Assembly (NCBI RefSeq): GCF_015222005.1
Contig: NZ_JADFFL010000011.1
Span: 1 to 64,000, forward strand
Length of the DNA: 64,000 nt
From: Mucilaginibacter myungsuensis
Lineage (GTDB): Bacteria > Bacteroidota > Bacteroidia > Sphingobacteriales > Sphingobacteriaceae
Direction: 5' to 3'
In this document: positions 44,167 to 52,246 of the stretch, piece after piece
Position numbering within the stretch: the first letter of the stretch is position 1
How the letters are laid out: each line of letters begins with the position of its first letter
The notes under the pieces: model-generated
Seen by the model: only the letters and a program-made list of their open reading frames with translations
What the model was told of the DNA's origin: nothing
Database searches by the model: none
Position numbers and translations under genes: made by a program

Positions 44167-44880
44167 TCAATTAGTTTCAGTAACCTCCCACTTTTGCATG
44201 TCGCTAAGCGATATCAATTTTCCGCCCATGGTCATTTTACAAGGGATGATAATGGTAGATTGTATCGGCTGGCCGTTCTTGGTGGCGGGGACAAAACGTT
44301 TTTCATCGGCGGTCAATAAGTTTAAATTAACATTCAGGTCAAGGCCATCGATGTGGATGACATAATCTGCCAGGTTACCGCCCGGGCTAATCAATAGTTC
44401 TACAATGGCTGGTATTTGCAAAGAACCGTCCATGCCAATGTCAGCGGGGCGTTTAAATAGTTTTAGTATTGGGAGATATCCGTAATAACGTCCGCCTATT
44501 TTGATGGGCCTGATAACGGAATCTTTCTCGGTGAATTTTTCATCGATACGATAATTGAAATGCATGATGGGGGAGACCGCTTCAGGAGCCTCGAAGGTCA
44601 CTTGGTTCTTGTCGTAATCAAAGTTCTGGAGTATTTTACCCTTGCTATCGTAAAAATGCCATACACCTGTCCGTTTATCGTTGCGGTAGACGCCGCTGGC
44701 TACCGCTGTTTTCTTTTTATAACGCATTTGGTATAAGCCCTCACGCGTTTTCACGTCTCTCTTCAATACCCGGAAAACTTCCATGTGTTCCTTGTCAAAT
44801 TTCGACATAACCTCCATCGTTTCCTGGGCAAAGACGGGGGCGGTGAACAGAACGAGATAAAGGTTGATCAGTGTTTTCAC
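44167..44880 (-). CDS. Secreted protein with MORN-like N-terminal repeat and TonB C-terminal-like domain
   Basis: A 237-residue exported protein (signal peptide LINLYLVLFTAPVFAQ). Residues about 55-90 look like the two-strand MORN/toxin-antitoxin-type repeat found in many Bacteroidota secreted proteins (ASGVYRNDKRTGVWHFYDSK, GKILQNFDYDK). The C-terminal 90 residues resemble a TonB C-terminal-like fold (IPAIVELLISPGGNLADYVI, FVPATKNGQPIQS). Function unknown, perhaps envelope maintenance. The gene lies 59 bp upstream of the ClC gene on the same strand and may be co-transcribed. Confidence 0.75.
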   Translation of the reverse strand: MKTLINLYLVLFTAPVFAQETMEVMSKFDKEHMEVFRVLKRDVKTREGLYQMRYKKKTAVASGVYRNDKRTGVWHFYDSKGKILQNFDYDKNQVTFEAPEAVSPIMHFNYRIDEKFTEKDSVIRPIKIGGRYYGYLPILKLFKRPADIGMDGSLQIPAIVELLISPGGNLADYVIHIDGLDLNVNLNLLTADEKRFVPATKNGQPIQSTIIIPCKMTMGGKLISLSDMQKWEVTETN

Positions 44881-45019
44881 AGGTTGAATATTTTAAATAC
44901 AAGATCAGGTTAGATGCAAGCTAAGTTATGGGACAGCGATAACAGGAAAAGGTTTAAATTTTTTATTTTTTTGGCTGATCGATCCGTTTGATTAACATTG
45001 TAACCTCTTAATACTGTTG

Positions 45020-45610
45020 ATGATGCCTAATGCTGAAGAACTAAAATTGCCGTTCAAAAAAGTGCGGTTCTCCAGGACGACTATTACCGAGCTGATGATA
45101 CCATCATACGCCAATTTTGGTGGTAAGATACACGGTGGCGTGCTGTTATCCCTGATGGATAAGGTAGCTTACGTGTGCGCGGCCAAACATGCTGGAAATT
45201 ACTGTGTAACAGCATCTATAGATACGGTAAACTTTTTAGCACCTGTGGAAGTTGGTGATCTGGTATCCTTAAAAGCATCGGTCAATTACGTAGGCAAAAC
45301 GTCATTGGTGGTCGGCATACGGGTCGAATCGGAGAATGTAAAGACCAACGTCATCACTCATACCAATACCAGCTACTTTACCATGGTAGCAAAAACGGAT
45401 GATAACCGACCCGCCGAAGTTCCGGGCCTGATATTAGAGAACGAGGAGCAGGTGCGCCGTTTTGAAGAATCGCGAAAGCGCAAAATAGAAAAGCTGAAAC
45501 AGGTGCATGAAATCCGCACATCGCGGCCAAATTTCGATATCGAACAAGCCAAACAGACGCTGGCTTCAGAACGCTGCATAATTACTATCGACCAAAAGGA
45601 AAACAAGTAG
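45020..45610 (+). CDS. Acyl-CoA thioesterase, hotdog fold
   Basis: Cytosolic thioesterase of about 196 residues that cleaves acyl-CoA to fatty acid and CoA. The hotdog core runs from about residue 15 to 135: YANFGGKIHGGVLLSLMDK contains the conserved Asn/His-Gly-Gly helix, then ASIDTVNFLAPVEVGDLV and VNYVGKTSLVVGIRVE. A charged C-terminal helix (ESRKRKIEKLKQ) follows, as in YciA/BACH-type enzymes of Bacteroidota. Several tandem start codons exist (TTG 45017, ATG 45020 and 45023); I chose the first ATG. The downstream histidine kinase starts 2 bp after its stop, so they share a transcript. Confidence 0.9.
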   Translation: MMPNAEELKLPFKKVRFSRTTITELMIPSYANFGGKIHGGVLLSLMDKVAYVCAAKHAGNYCVTASIDTVNFLAPVEVGDLVSLKASVNYVGKTSLVVGIRVESENVKTNVITHTNTSYFTMVAKTDDNRPAEVPGLILENEEQVRRFEESRKRKIEKLKQVHEIRTSRPNFDIEQAKQTLASERCIITIDQKENK

Positions 45611-45612
45611 TA

Positions 45613-47514
45613 ATGAGAACCGCTATCGCTTCACTGTTTTTATGGCTATGCTGTCTCTCTGCCTTCGCACTGAAAAAGGAGAAAGCTACGGCTGTTAAAA
45701 TTAGTAATGCAGAGATAGATAAGGTACTTAAACAGGCCGACGCAATGGCCCTTAAAAAACCGGATTCGATACGCGCGGTCGCCGAGCGGATGCTGGTATT
45801 TTCAAAACAGAACAACTACCGTTACGGCATCGGCAAAAGTTTTAATGTGATAGGTCTTACGTATTGGGTGCAGTCGTTAGTGCCTGTTAGCCAGTTCTAT
45901 CTGGTTTTGGCTGTTCCATATCTTAACGGTAATAAAGCTGCTTTAAGCGATTGTTACCGCAACATAGCCCGCAACTACACCGATATGAAAGACTATGAGC
46001 CGGCTAAACGATACTTTATGCTTAGTCTTAAACAGGCCGGTAAAGATGTGGGCATGCGGGCGGCCATTTTTACGGAGATGACATCCATCTTTAACGCTAC
46101 TAATGACACCGCGAATGGACTGGTCCATATTAAGCTGGCTATGCGCTATGCTGTTAAAGCCGCCAAGGATAATTTGAGGGGTATATTATACAGTCGCTAT
46201 GCGCAGATCTATATCAAACAAGGTAAACTGAGCGCTGCTGAGCTCATGTTAGATACCGCATTCAGCTTCGCAGCTAAACTTAATAACAATCGCTTACTAT
46301 CGGTAGCGACCATCGACAGATCGAAGGTTTACTTACAGCGCAATGATCTGAAAAACTCACTTGTATTTGCCAAAAAAGGGTTTGACTTGGCCGAGACGAT
46401 CGGTTCATCTAATTTGGAGTTGCGGGCGTTAAAAGTACTTTCGGATATCTATAAAAAGCAGGGCAACATGGCCGCGCAGGCCGCCAATCACGAAAAGCAG
46501 ACGGCAATATATGACAGCGTTAGAAATTTCTCGAATCGGAAAACGCTCCAACTTATCCAAGACTATGACAAGCTGAACGGCAAACTAAATGATATTGAAC
46601 AGGTAAGCCGCAGTAGTAAGGCTAATGTTGCGCTTATTAAAACCCAACACCGCACCATCGCGCTGCTCGTTACGTTTTTGTTAGTTGCTGTGGTTTTCCT
46701 TTTTGTGATATTTATCTACTATCGCCAAAAGAATAGGTTGAACAATAAGCTGCATGTACAGCATAAGGAACTGGGTTTGCAAAAACAATTAATAGAAGCC
46801 CAACGTGCCGACCTGCAAGAAGTAAATAAATTGAAGGACAAATTGTTGGGTATCATCGGTCACGATCTCCGCACTCCGATAGCTAACCTGAGTAGCATCA
46901 TCGATCTGTTTGCCGAAGATTATGTTACTGCTGATGAAGTAAAAAAGCTAATGTTGGACATTGCACCCGTAGTTAAAGGGGCCGAACTAACATTATCTAA
47001 CCTAATGGACTTTGCCTCGGGGCAGATCAAGGGACAAACGGTATCTGCTACTAACATCAACCTATTTTTGATAGCTGTAGAGATGAAAGTGATCTTTGAG
47101 CATCAGCTACAGCAAAAAGGGATAATCTTAAACAATAATTTCGATGCTGATATTTCTGCTTGGGCTGATGCTAATCATGTTAAAGTAGTGCTTAGGAATT
47201 TGCTGAGCAACGCCATTAAGTTTACCGGTAATAACGGGCAGGTAAGCGTATCGGCAAGTTTAAAAGAAGGCATGGTAACCGTTTGCGTGCGCGACACCGG
47301 CGTAGGTATGAGCCAGGCCGAGATAGAACAACTTTTTAAGACCAATTCGCATTTTTCACACAGTGGCACATCCGGCGAGAAAGGTACTGGCCTGGGCTTA
47401 CTACTGAGTAAGGAACTGGTAGAATTAAATAAAGGTACCATTTGGGCCGAATCTGATCCCGGCTTGGGCAGCAAATTTTGCTTTACAATACCTTTAGCAT
47501 TTTTAGAAATATAA
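45613..47514 (+). CDS. Periplasmic-sensing histidine kinase with TPR repeats
   Basis: Membrane histidine kinase of 633 residues. A signal peptide (IASLFLWLCCLSAFA) puts residues 20-340, built of TPR-like helix pairs (YWVQSLVPVSQFYLVL, LKNSLVFAKKGFDLAETIG), in the periplasm. A single helix at about 347-368 (IALLVTFLLVAVVFLFVIFI) crosses the membrane, followed by a coiled coil, the HisKA domain with histidine near 417 (LLGIIGHDLRTPIANL) and the HATPase_c domain (NLLSNAIKFTGN, RDTGVGMSQ, GTGLGLLLSKELVELN). The family is common in Bacteroidota and normally lacks a fused regulator; no response regulator gene is next to it. It follows the thioesterase gene by 2 bp. Confidence 0.93.
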   Translation: MRTAIASLFLWLCCLSAFALKKEKATAVKISNAEIDKVLKQADAMALKKPDSIRAVAERMLVFSKQNNYRYGIGKSFNVIGLTYWVQSLVPVSQFYLVLAVPYLNGNKAALSDCYRNIARNYTDMKDYEPAKRYFMLSLKQAGKDVGMRAAIFTEMTSIFNATNDTANGLVHIKLAMRYAVKAAKDNLRGILYSRYAQIYIKQGKLSAAELMLDTAFSFAAKLNNNRLLSVATIDRSKVYLQRNDLKNSLVFAKKGFDLAETIGSSNLELRALKVLSDIYKKQGNMAAQAANHEKQTAIYDSVRNFSNRKTLQLIQDYDKLNGKLNDIEQVSRSSKANVALIKTQHRTIALLVTFLLVAVVFLFVIFIYYRQKNRLNNKLHVQHKELGLQKQLIEAQRADLQEVNKLKDKLLGIIGHDLRTPIANLSSIIDLFAEDYVTADEVKKLMLDIAPVVKGAELTLSNLMDFASGQIKGQTVSATNINLFLIAVEMKVIFEHQLQQKGIILNNNFDADISAWADANHVKVVLRNLLSNAIKFTGNNGQVSVSASLKEGMVTVCVRDTGVGMSQAEIEQLFKTNSHFSHSGTSGEKGTGLGLLLSKELVELNKGTIWAESDPGLGSKFCFTIPLAFLEI

Positions 47515-47627
47515 TCTTTTCTTCGAAATATTTTTGATAAGTATCCGTTCTTAATATGTAAAGTGTATCTTGCAGATATTTGACACTCCCCTGACATTGG
47601 TGAATCCATAAATTTCAAAGAAAATTA

Positions 47628-48695
47628 ATGACTTTTTTAGACAAAGTGCTCGAGCAGCCATCGTATGGCTGGAGAGATAGTGAAGGTGATCTGGTGAGAC
47701 CTACTCCTAAACAAATTATCACAGAATTTTTTCATAGACTGAACATCTTCCGCGATAAGAAAAACTGGCTATCATTCACCAGTTGGATGATGATATTGGT
47801 GTTAACGCCCTGCCTGTTTCTTTTCATTTTTAAATTTTTTAGCATTAAATTGCTGATCGCTGCTTTTGTTTATAGCATGATCGTGCTTGGTACGCATGGC
47901 ACCATTTGGCATCATCGCTATTGCACCCATCGTGCTTACAAGTTCAGGAATAACTTTTGGCGATTTGTGACCCAGAATTTGACCATTAAGATCATCCCCG
48001 AAGAGATATATGTGATATCGCATCATGTGCATCATGCTAAGTCAGACCAACCAGGGGATCCTTACAATGCTTCGGGCGGATTCCTATACTGCTTTTTAGC
48101 AGATGTTAATCACCAGCCCATCGCCCGTAACATGGACGAGAAAGACTACAACCGTTGTGTTAAGTTGATGAAACATACCGGTGTAAACGTAAATACCTAT
48201 GCCCAGTACAAAAAATACGGCACGCTTGCCAATCCATTACGCACCATGGTGTCGATCATACTAAGCTGGGGTTTTTGGTTTTTAGTGTTCTTTTTGATCG
48301 GCGGTTTTGGTTTAGCTTTTACCTTATTTGGCGCTGCAGGTTTTTGGGGTGTTGGTGTACGTACCTTTAATTACGAAGGGCACGGCAAAGGCGAAGATAA
48401 ACGCCGCGAAGGTGTCGATCATAATTGGGAAGATATGTCGGTAAATCAGGTATGGCCGGGTATTGTAGCGGGAGAATGGCATAACAACCATCACCTGTAT
48501 CCAAAAAGTGCACGTTCCGGCTTTAAACCACACCAGGTAGATCTGGCCTGGTACTACATTAAGACTATGAGTGTTTTAGGAGCGGTAAGCGAATATACCG
48601 ACCACAAAAAACGGTTCTATGCAGAGCATATCCGTCCGGTACCGGCAGTAGAACTTATCCCGGTTACCGTTGAAGCCGGGCCGGCAACGATATAA
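47628..48695 (+). CDS. Acyl-CoA/fatty acid desaturase
   Basis: Membrane di-iron desaturase of 355 residues that inserts a cis double bond into acyl chains. The three histidine boxes are in place: HHRYCTHRAY at about 95-104, HHVHH near 133 and HNNHH near 285, with hydrophobic pairs around residues 45-85 and 205-245. The order and spacing match the stearoyl-CoA-type desaturases of Bacteroidota. Role: membrane fluidity control, perhaps in the cold. A TATTTTTG box lies at 47529-47536, giving a possible 90-nt leader. The gene is closed by a strong two-way terminator. Confidence 0.93.
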   Translation: MTFLDKVLEQPSYGWRDSEGDLVRPTPKQIITEFFHRLNIFRDKKNWLSFTSWMMILVLTPCLFLFIFKFFSIKLLIAAFVYSMIVLGTHGTIWHHRYCTHRAYKFRNNFWRFVTQNLTIKIIPEEIYVISHHVHHAKSDQPGDPYNASGGFLYCFLADVNHQPIARNMDEKDYNRCVKLMKHTGVNVNTYAQYKKYGTLANPLRTMVSIILSWGFWFLVFFLIGGFGLAFTLFGAAGFWGVGVRTFNYEGHGKGEDKRREGVDHNWEDMSVNQVWPGIVAGEWHNNHHLYPKSARSGFKPHQVDLAWYYIKTMSVLGAVSEYTDHKKRFYAEHIRPVPAVELIPVTVEAGPATI

Positions 48696-48713
48696 AATAT
48701 TAAGAGATCATAA

Positions 48714-48754
48714 ACAAAGACGGCGGACCATATCGGTCCGCCGTCTTTGTTTTA
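48714..48754. terminator. Bidirectional terminator between the desaturase gene and murA
   Basis: A 16-bp perfect stem (48714-48729 and 48735-48750) with a 5-nt loop is flanked by A-rich DNA on the left and T-rich on the right, so it can stop transcription from both convergent genes. Confidence 0.9.
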
Positions 48755-48771
48755 TCTATCGTGTGTTTAAA

Positions 48772-50082
48772 TTACACTCTTTTGATATCAGCACCTAAAG
48801 CACGCAAGCGTTTATCTATGTGCTGGTAACCACGTTCTATCTGTTCGATATTGTAGATGGTAGATTTACCCTGAGCCGATAAAGCAGCGATCAGTAACGA
48901 AACGCCTGCACGGATGTCAGGTGATGTCATGGAGATGCCGCGTAATTTTACTTGTTTATCCAAGCCAATAACCGTAGCACGGTGCGGATCGCAAAGGATG
49001 ATCTGCGCGCCCATATCCAATAGTTTATCCACAAAGAACAAACGGCTCTCGAACATTTTTTGGTGGATCAGTACAGATCCTTTGGCTTGTGTAGCAACTA
49101 CCAAAACAATGCTCAACAGGTCAGGCGTGAAGCCCGGCCATGGCGCGTCGGCAATGGTCATGATAGAACCGTCAATGAAGGTCTCTATCTCATAATGGTC
49201 TTGCGCAGGGATAAAGATATCATCGCCGCGCAATTCTAACTTGATACCTAAACGGCGGAAGGTGTCAGGGATGATGCCCAACTCTTTATATTGTACGTTC
49301 TTAATGGTGATCTCTGACCCGGTCATGGCCGCTAAACCAATGAATGAACCGATCTCGATCATATCCGGCAGCATACGGTGCTCGGTACCGCCTAAACGCT
49401 CAACGCCTTCAATGGTCAGTAAGTTTGAGCCGATACCGCTGATGTTGGCCCCCATGCGGTTAAGCATTTTGCAAAGCTGTTGCAGGTAGGGCTCGCAAGC
49501 GGCATTGTAGATGGTGGTTGTACCTTTGGCCAGAACAGCAGCCATCACAATGTTGGCCGTGCCTGTTACTGAAGCTTCGTCCATCAATATGTAAGTGCCT
49601 TGCAGGTTAGATGCATCTACATTGTAAAAGCCGGTGTTAGCATTGTAATCAAAGCGTGCGCCCAATTTTTCGAAACCTAAGAAGTGGGTATCCAAACGCC
49701 TGCGGCCGATCTTATCGCCGCCCGGTTTTGGGATAGATGCTTTACCAAAGCGGGCCAATAACGGGCCAACGATCATTACCGATCCGCGTAAGCTGCCACC
49801 TTTTTGCTTGAACAGATCCGACTCAAAAAAGTCAAGGTCGATGTTCGATGCCTCGAAAGTGTAAGTGTCCTCGTTGATACGTTCCACCTTTACACCCATA
49901 TCACCTAATAACTCGATCAGTTTGTTAACGTCCTTAATATCCGGTACGTTGCCGATGGTCATTTTCTCCCCGGTCAGCAATACGGCTGATAGGATCTGCA
50001 GCGCCTCGTTTTTAGCGCCTTGTGGTATAATTTCGCCTTTAAGCGGCTTGCCGCCTACAATTTCAAATGCGTCGTTAGTCAT
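48772..50082 (-). CDS. murA: UDP-N-acetylglucosamine 1-carboxyvinyltransferase
   Basis: First committed enzyme of peptidoglycan synthesis: adds enolpyruvate from PEP to UDP-GlcNAc. From ATG at 50082 it has 436 residues, and MTNDAFEIVGGKPLKGEI is the natural start; the longer frame to 50172 adds 30 unlike residues. Family motifs: GAKNEALQILSAVLL, SLRGSVMIVGPLLARFG, SVTGTANIVMAA and DAPWPGFTPDLLSI. The catalytic loop reads PGGDKIG, with Asp near residue 123 where fosfomycin-sensitive enzymes have Cys (PGGCAIG), so natural fosfomycin resistance is predicted. It follows the DUF4290 gene after about 107 bp on the same strand, a pairing I recall from other Bacteroidota. Confidence 0.96.
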   Translation of the reverse strand: MTNDAFEIVGGKPLKGEIIPQGAKNEALQILSAVLLTGEKMTIGNVPDIKDVNKLIELLGDMGVKVERINEDTYTFEASNIDLDFFESDLFKQKGGSLRGSVMIVGPLLARFGKASIPKPGGDKIGRRRLDTHFLGFEKLGARFDYNANTGFYNVDASNLQGTYILMDEASVTGTANIVMAAVLAKGTTTIYNAACEPYLQQLCKMLNRMGANISGIGSNLLTIEGVERLGGTEHRMLPDMIEIGSFIGLAAMTGSEITIKNVQYKELGIIPDTFRRLGIKLELRGDDIFIPAQDHYEIETFIDGSIMTIADAPWPGFTPDLLSIVLVVATQAKGSVLIHQKMFESRLFFVDKLLDMGAQIILCDPHRATVIGLDKQVKLRGISMTSPDIRAGVSLLIAALSAQGKSTIYNIEQIERGYQHIDKRLRALGADIKRV

Positions 50083-50136
50083 TTTTTTGATAGTTGATGG
50101 TTCGTAGCTTAACGGCTCGCGACCGATAAACCTGGG

Positions 50137-50144
50137 CAAATATA
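50137..50144 (-). promoter_or_regulatory. Candidate -7 box (TATATTTG) of murA
   Basis: On the minus strand TATATTTG lies 54 nt before the chosen murA ATG, inside the gap after the DUF4290 gene. It would give murA its own promoter in addition to read-through. No TTG is at the ideal -33 spacing. Confidence 0.45.
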
Positions 50145-50189
50145 GCAAGTCCGTTAAGACTATCTGCCCCAAACCAGATCTAAAAAATA

Positions 50190-50933
50190 TTAGTATTTAC
50201 GGCCACCGCCGCCACCGCCTGTATTACGGTTACGGTTGTTTTGGTTGTTATTGTTATTACGTGGATTGTTGTTCTGTCCGCGATTATTCTGGTTATTATT
50301 ATTGCGCGGATTGTTATTGTTGCTGCGCGTGTTGGTGCTGTTACGCTGGTTGTTGATAGGTGTACGGACTTCTACCTTATTCAGGTTGATGTTCTCTTCC
50401 AATTTCAATTCGCCGCGCGATAGTTGGTGCAGGTCGGCCAAAATGCTCTCGTCCGATACCGAATCTTTGTTCCATTGCACATAAGCCATCTTCATAAAAT
50501 TAGCTATCGCTTGCACCATGTGCTGCTTGCGGGCCGGCTCATCAATAGCCTTAGCCTTCTCGATCATTAGCTCGATGGTTTTACCGTAGTGCTTGTAGCG
50601 GATACGTTGGTTGGGGTAGCGCAAAGGCTCGGGCTTAAAATGGATAGCCTCGGTAGACGGGATCGGGTATGGCGAATCTACATCTATCTTAAAATCAGAG
50701 ATAATATGCAGGTGATCCCACAGTTTGTGCTTAAAATCGGCCACGTCGCGCAGGTGCGGGTTCAAAAAACCCATCAACTCTATCACCACCAGGGCATATT
50801 TATTTCTTTCCTCTTTAGAGGGCAGTTCCACAATGTATTTCACCATGTTCTGCACGTTACGGCCGTACTCGGTCAGTAACAATTTCTTCCGCGTGGAATT
50901 ATAGTCGAACTCAGGCGTTGGTTTTATAGCCAT
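50190..50933 (-). CDS. DUF4290 family protein with Asn/Arg-rich tail
   Basis: Protein of 247 residues. Residues 1-180 form the DUF4290 domain (FDYNSTRKKLLLTEYGRNVQ, LVVIELMGFLNPHLRDV, FKHKLWDHLHIISDF), known only from Bacteroidota and of unknown function. From about 190 the chain becomes low-complexity (NNNNPRNNNNQNNRGQ) and ends in a glycine run plus RKY, a typical disordered RNA-binding-like tail (inference). The start MAIKPTPEFDY matches the family. It is transcribed ahead of murA from a textbook promoter at 51032-51061. Confidence 0.93.
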   Translation of the reverse strand: MAIKPTPEFDYNSTRKKLLLTEYGRNVQNMVKYIVELPSKEERNKYALVVIELMGFLNPHLRDVADFKHKLWDHLHIISDFKIDVDSPYPIPSTEAIHFKPEPLRYPNQRIRYKHYGKTIELMIEKAKAIDEPARKQHMVQAIANFMKMAYVQWNKDSVSDESILADLHQLSRGELKLEENINLNKVEVRTPINNQRNSTNTRSNNNNPRNNNNQNNRGQNNNPRNNNNNQNNRNRNTGGGGGGRKY

Positions 50934-51031
50934 GCTAATCGTTTTAAATAAAATTTTTTGTGGTGTCGTCGCCTAGCTAAAGAGCCGAAAGGGCGAAAAC
51001 GAAATGATAATTACTTATACTTGTAGTAACG

Positions 51032-51061
51032 CAAAGATAGGTTTAATGTGTTAATGTGCAA
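51032..51061 (-). promoter_or_regulatory. Bacteroidota promoter (TTG-n19-TATCTTTG) of the DUF4290-murA operon
   Basis: On the minus strand a TTG (51061-51059) preceded by a T-run is followed by exactly 19 nt and TATCTTTG (51039-51032), an exact fit to the Bacteroidota -33/-7 pattern. The leader to the DUF4290 ATG would be about 90 nt. This is the best promoter in the window. Confidence 0.8.
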
Positions 51062-51126
51062 AAAATATTCACTTAGCAAATTATTAACACATAGCCTGCA
51101 GGAATATCATCTATAAAATATCTGCC

Positions 51127-52239
51127 TTGACTGCCAAACAACTCATCATCACCGGGATAGACATCTACCGTTTCAGCATCCCCATGGAGCCGTTCACCAT
51201 CGCTACGGGCACTATGGACCATGCGCAAAATACCTTTATACGCGTACATACCGATGCCGGTTTTTACGGCGTAGGCGAATGCTCGGCCTTCCCCATGATC
51301 GTAGGCGAAACCCAGGATACCTGCCTGGTGATGGCCAAAGAGTTTGCCAAATTATGGAAAGGACAGGATGCTTTAGATATCGAGGCACGCCTTAGCCAAC
51401 TCCACAGTTTTACCGCAGGCAACACCACTATCAAAAGTGCTTTTGATATGGCTTTGTACGATATTGCGGCCAAACACGCCGGGCAACCGCTTTGGAAATA
51501 TCTTGGCGGTAAACCAAAAGTAGTAGAGACCGACATCACAGTAGGTATTGCAAGCCCTGAAGTGATGGCTGAGCGTGCCCTGAAATTCCACGAGCAGGGA
51601 GCCAATTATCTGAAAGTAAAACTGGGTAAGGGTGCTAAGGAAGATGTAGAACGTATCCGCAGGATACGCGCTGCGGTAGGTCAGGATATGCTGATCCGCA
51701 TTGATGCTAACCAAGGCTGGAGTTTTGAGGACGCCGTTTACGCCCTGCAAGCCTTGGGTGAATACAATATCGAATTTTGTGAACAACCTATGCGCACCTG
51801 GTTCGATGACCGGCTGCCCGAGTTGATGTTGCTATCGCCGGTAAAGATCATGGCCGACGAAAGCGTTTATAACTACTACGACGCGCTAAAACAGTTAAAG
51901 ACCGGATCTTGCCATTATATCAATATCAAAATGTCCAAATCGGGCGGGATACACGAGGCTAAAAAGATCCATGATGCCGCCGCTCAATACGGTGTCCCAT
52001 GTATGATGGGAGGGATGCTGGAGAGCCGTATTGCCTTAAGCGCCAAACTACATTTTGTTTACTTCAGCCCAAATATCCGTTTTTATGATATGGACACCTG
52101 CATGTTGGGCCACCTGCAAGACCCATGCGTGGGCGGCGTTAACTACGACGGCTTCTTCCTGAAAATGCCTGATGCTATTGGTATAGGTGCCGATGCCGAC
52201 GACGATTTTTTAGAACATTGCGAATATTTTAAAGGCTAA
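51127..52239 (+). CDS. Enolase-superfamily dipeptide epimerase-like protein
   Basis: A 370-residue enzyme of the mandelate racemase/muconate-lactonising group. Catalytic marks in order: NYLKVKLG (KxK base pair, about 165), LIRIDANQGW (metal Asp), EFCEQP (metal Glu), MADESV (metal Asp), NIKMSKSGG (second lysine), MGGMLESRI. The KxK plus C-terminal lysine pattern fits the L-Ala-D/L-Glu (dipeptide) epimerase branch, used to recycle peptidoglycan peptides, but the substrate of such enzymes is often hard to predict, and a sugar-acid dehydratase is possible. The start is TTG at 51127; no ATG precedes the N-terminal strand. It sits 7 bp from a GH78 gene, an odd pairing if peptide recycling is its job. 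Confidence 0.85.
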   Translation: MTAKQLIITGIDIYRFSIPMEPFTIATGTMDHAQNTFIRVHTDAGFYGVGECSAFPMIVGETQDTCLVMAKEFAKLWKGQDALDIEARLSQLHSFTAGNTTIKSAFDMALYDIAAKHAGQPLWKYLGGKPKVVETDITVGIASPEVMAERALKFHEQGANYLKVKLGKGAKEDVERIRRIRAAVGQDMLIRIDANQGWSFEDAVYALQALGEYNIEFCEQPMRTWFDDRLPELMLLSPVKIMADESVYNYYDALKQLKTGSCHYINIKMSKSGGIHEAKKIHDAAAQYGVPCMMGGMLESRIALSAKLHFVYFSPNIRFYDMDTCMLGHLQDPCVGGVNYDGFFLKMPDAIGIGADADDDFLEHCEYFKG

Positions 52240-52246
52240 CCCTACC

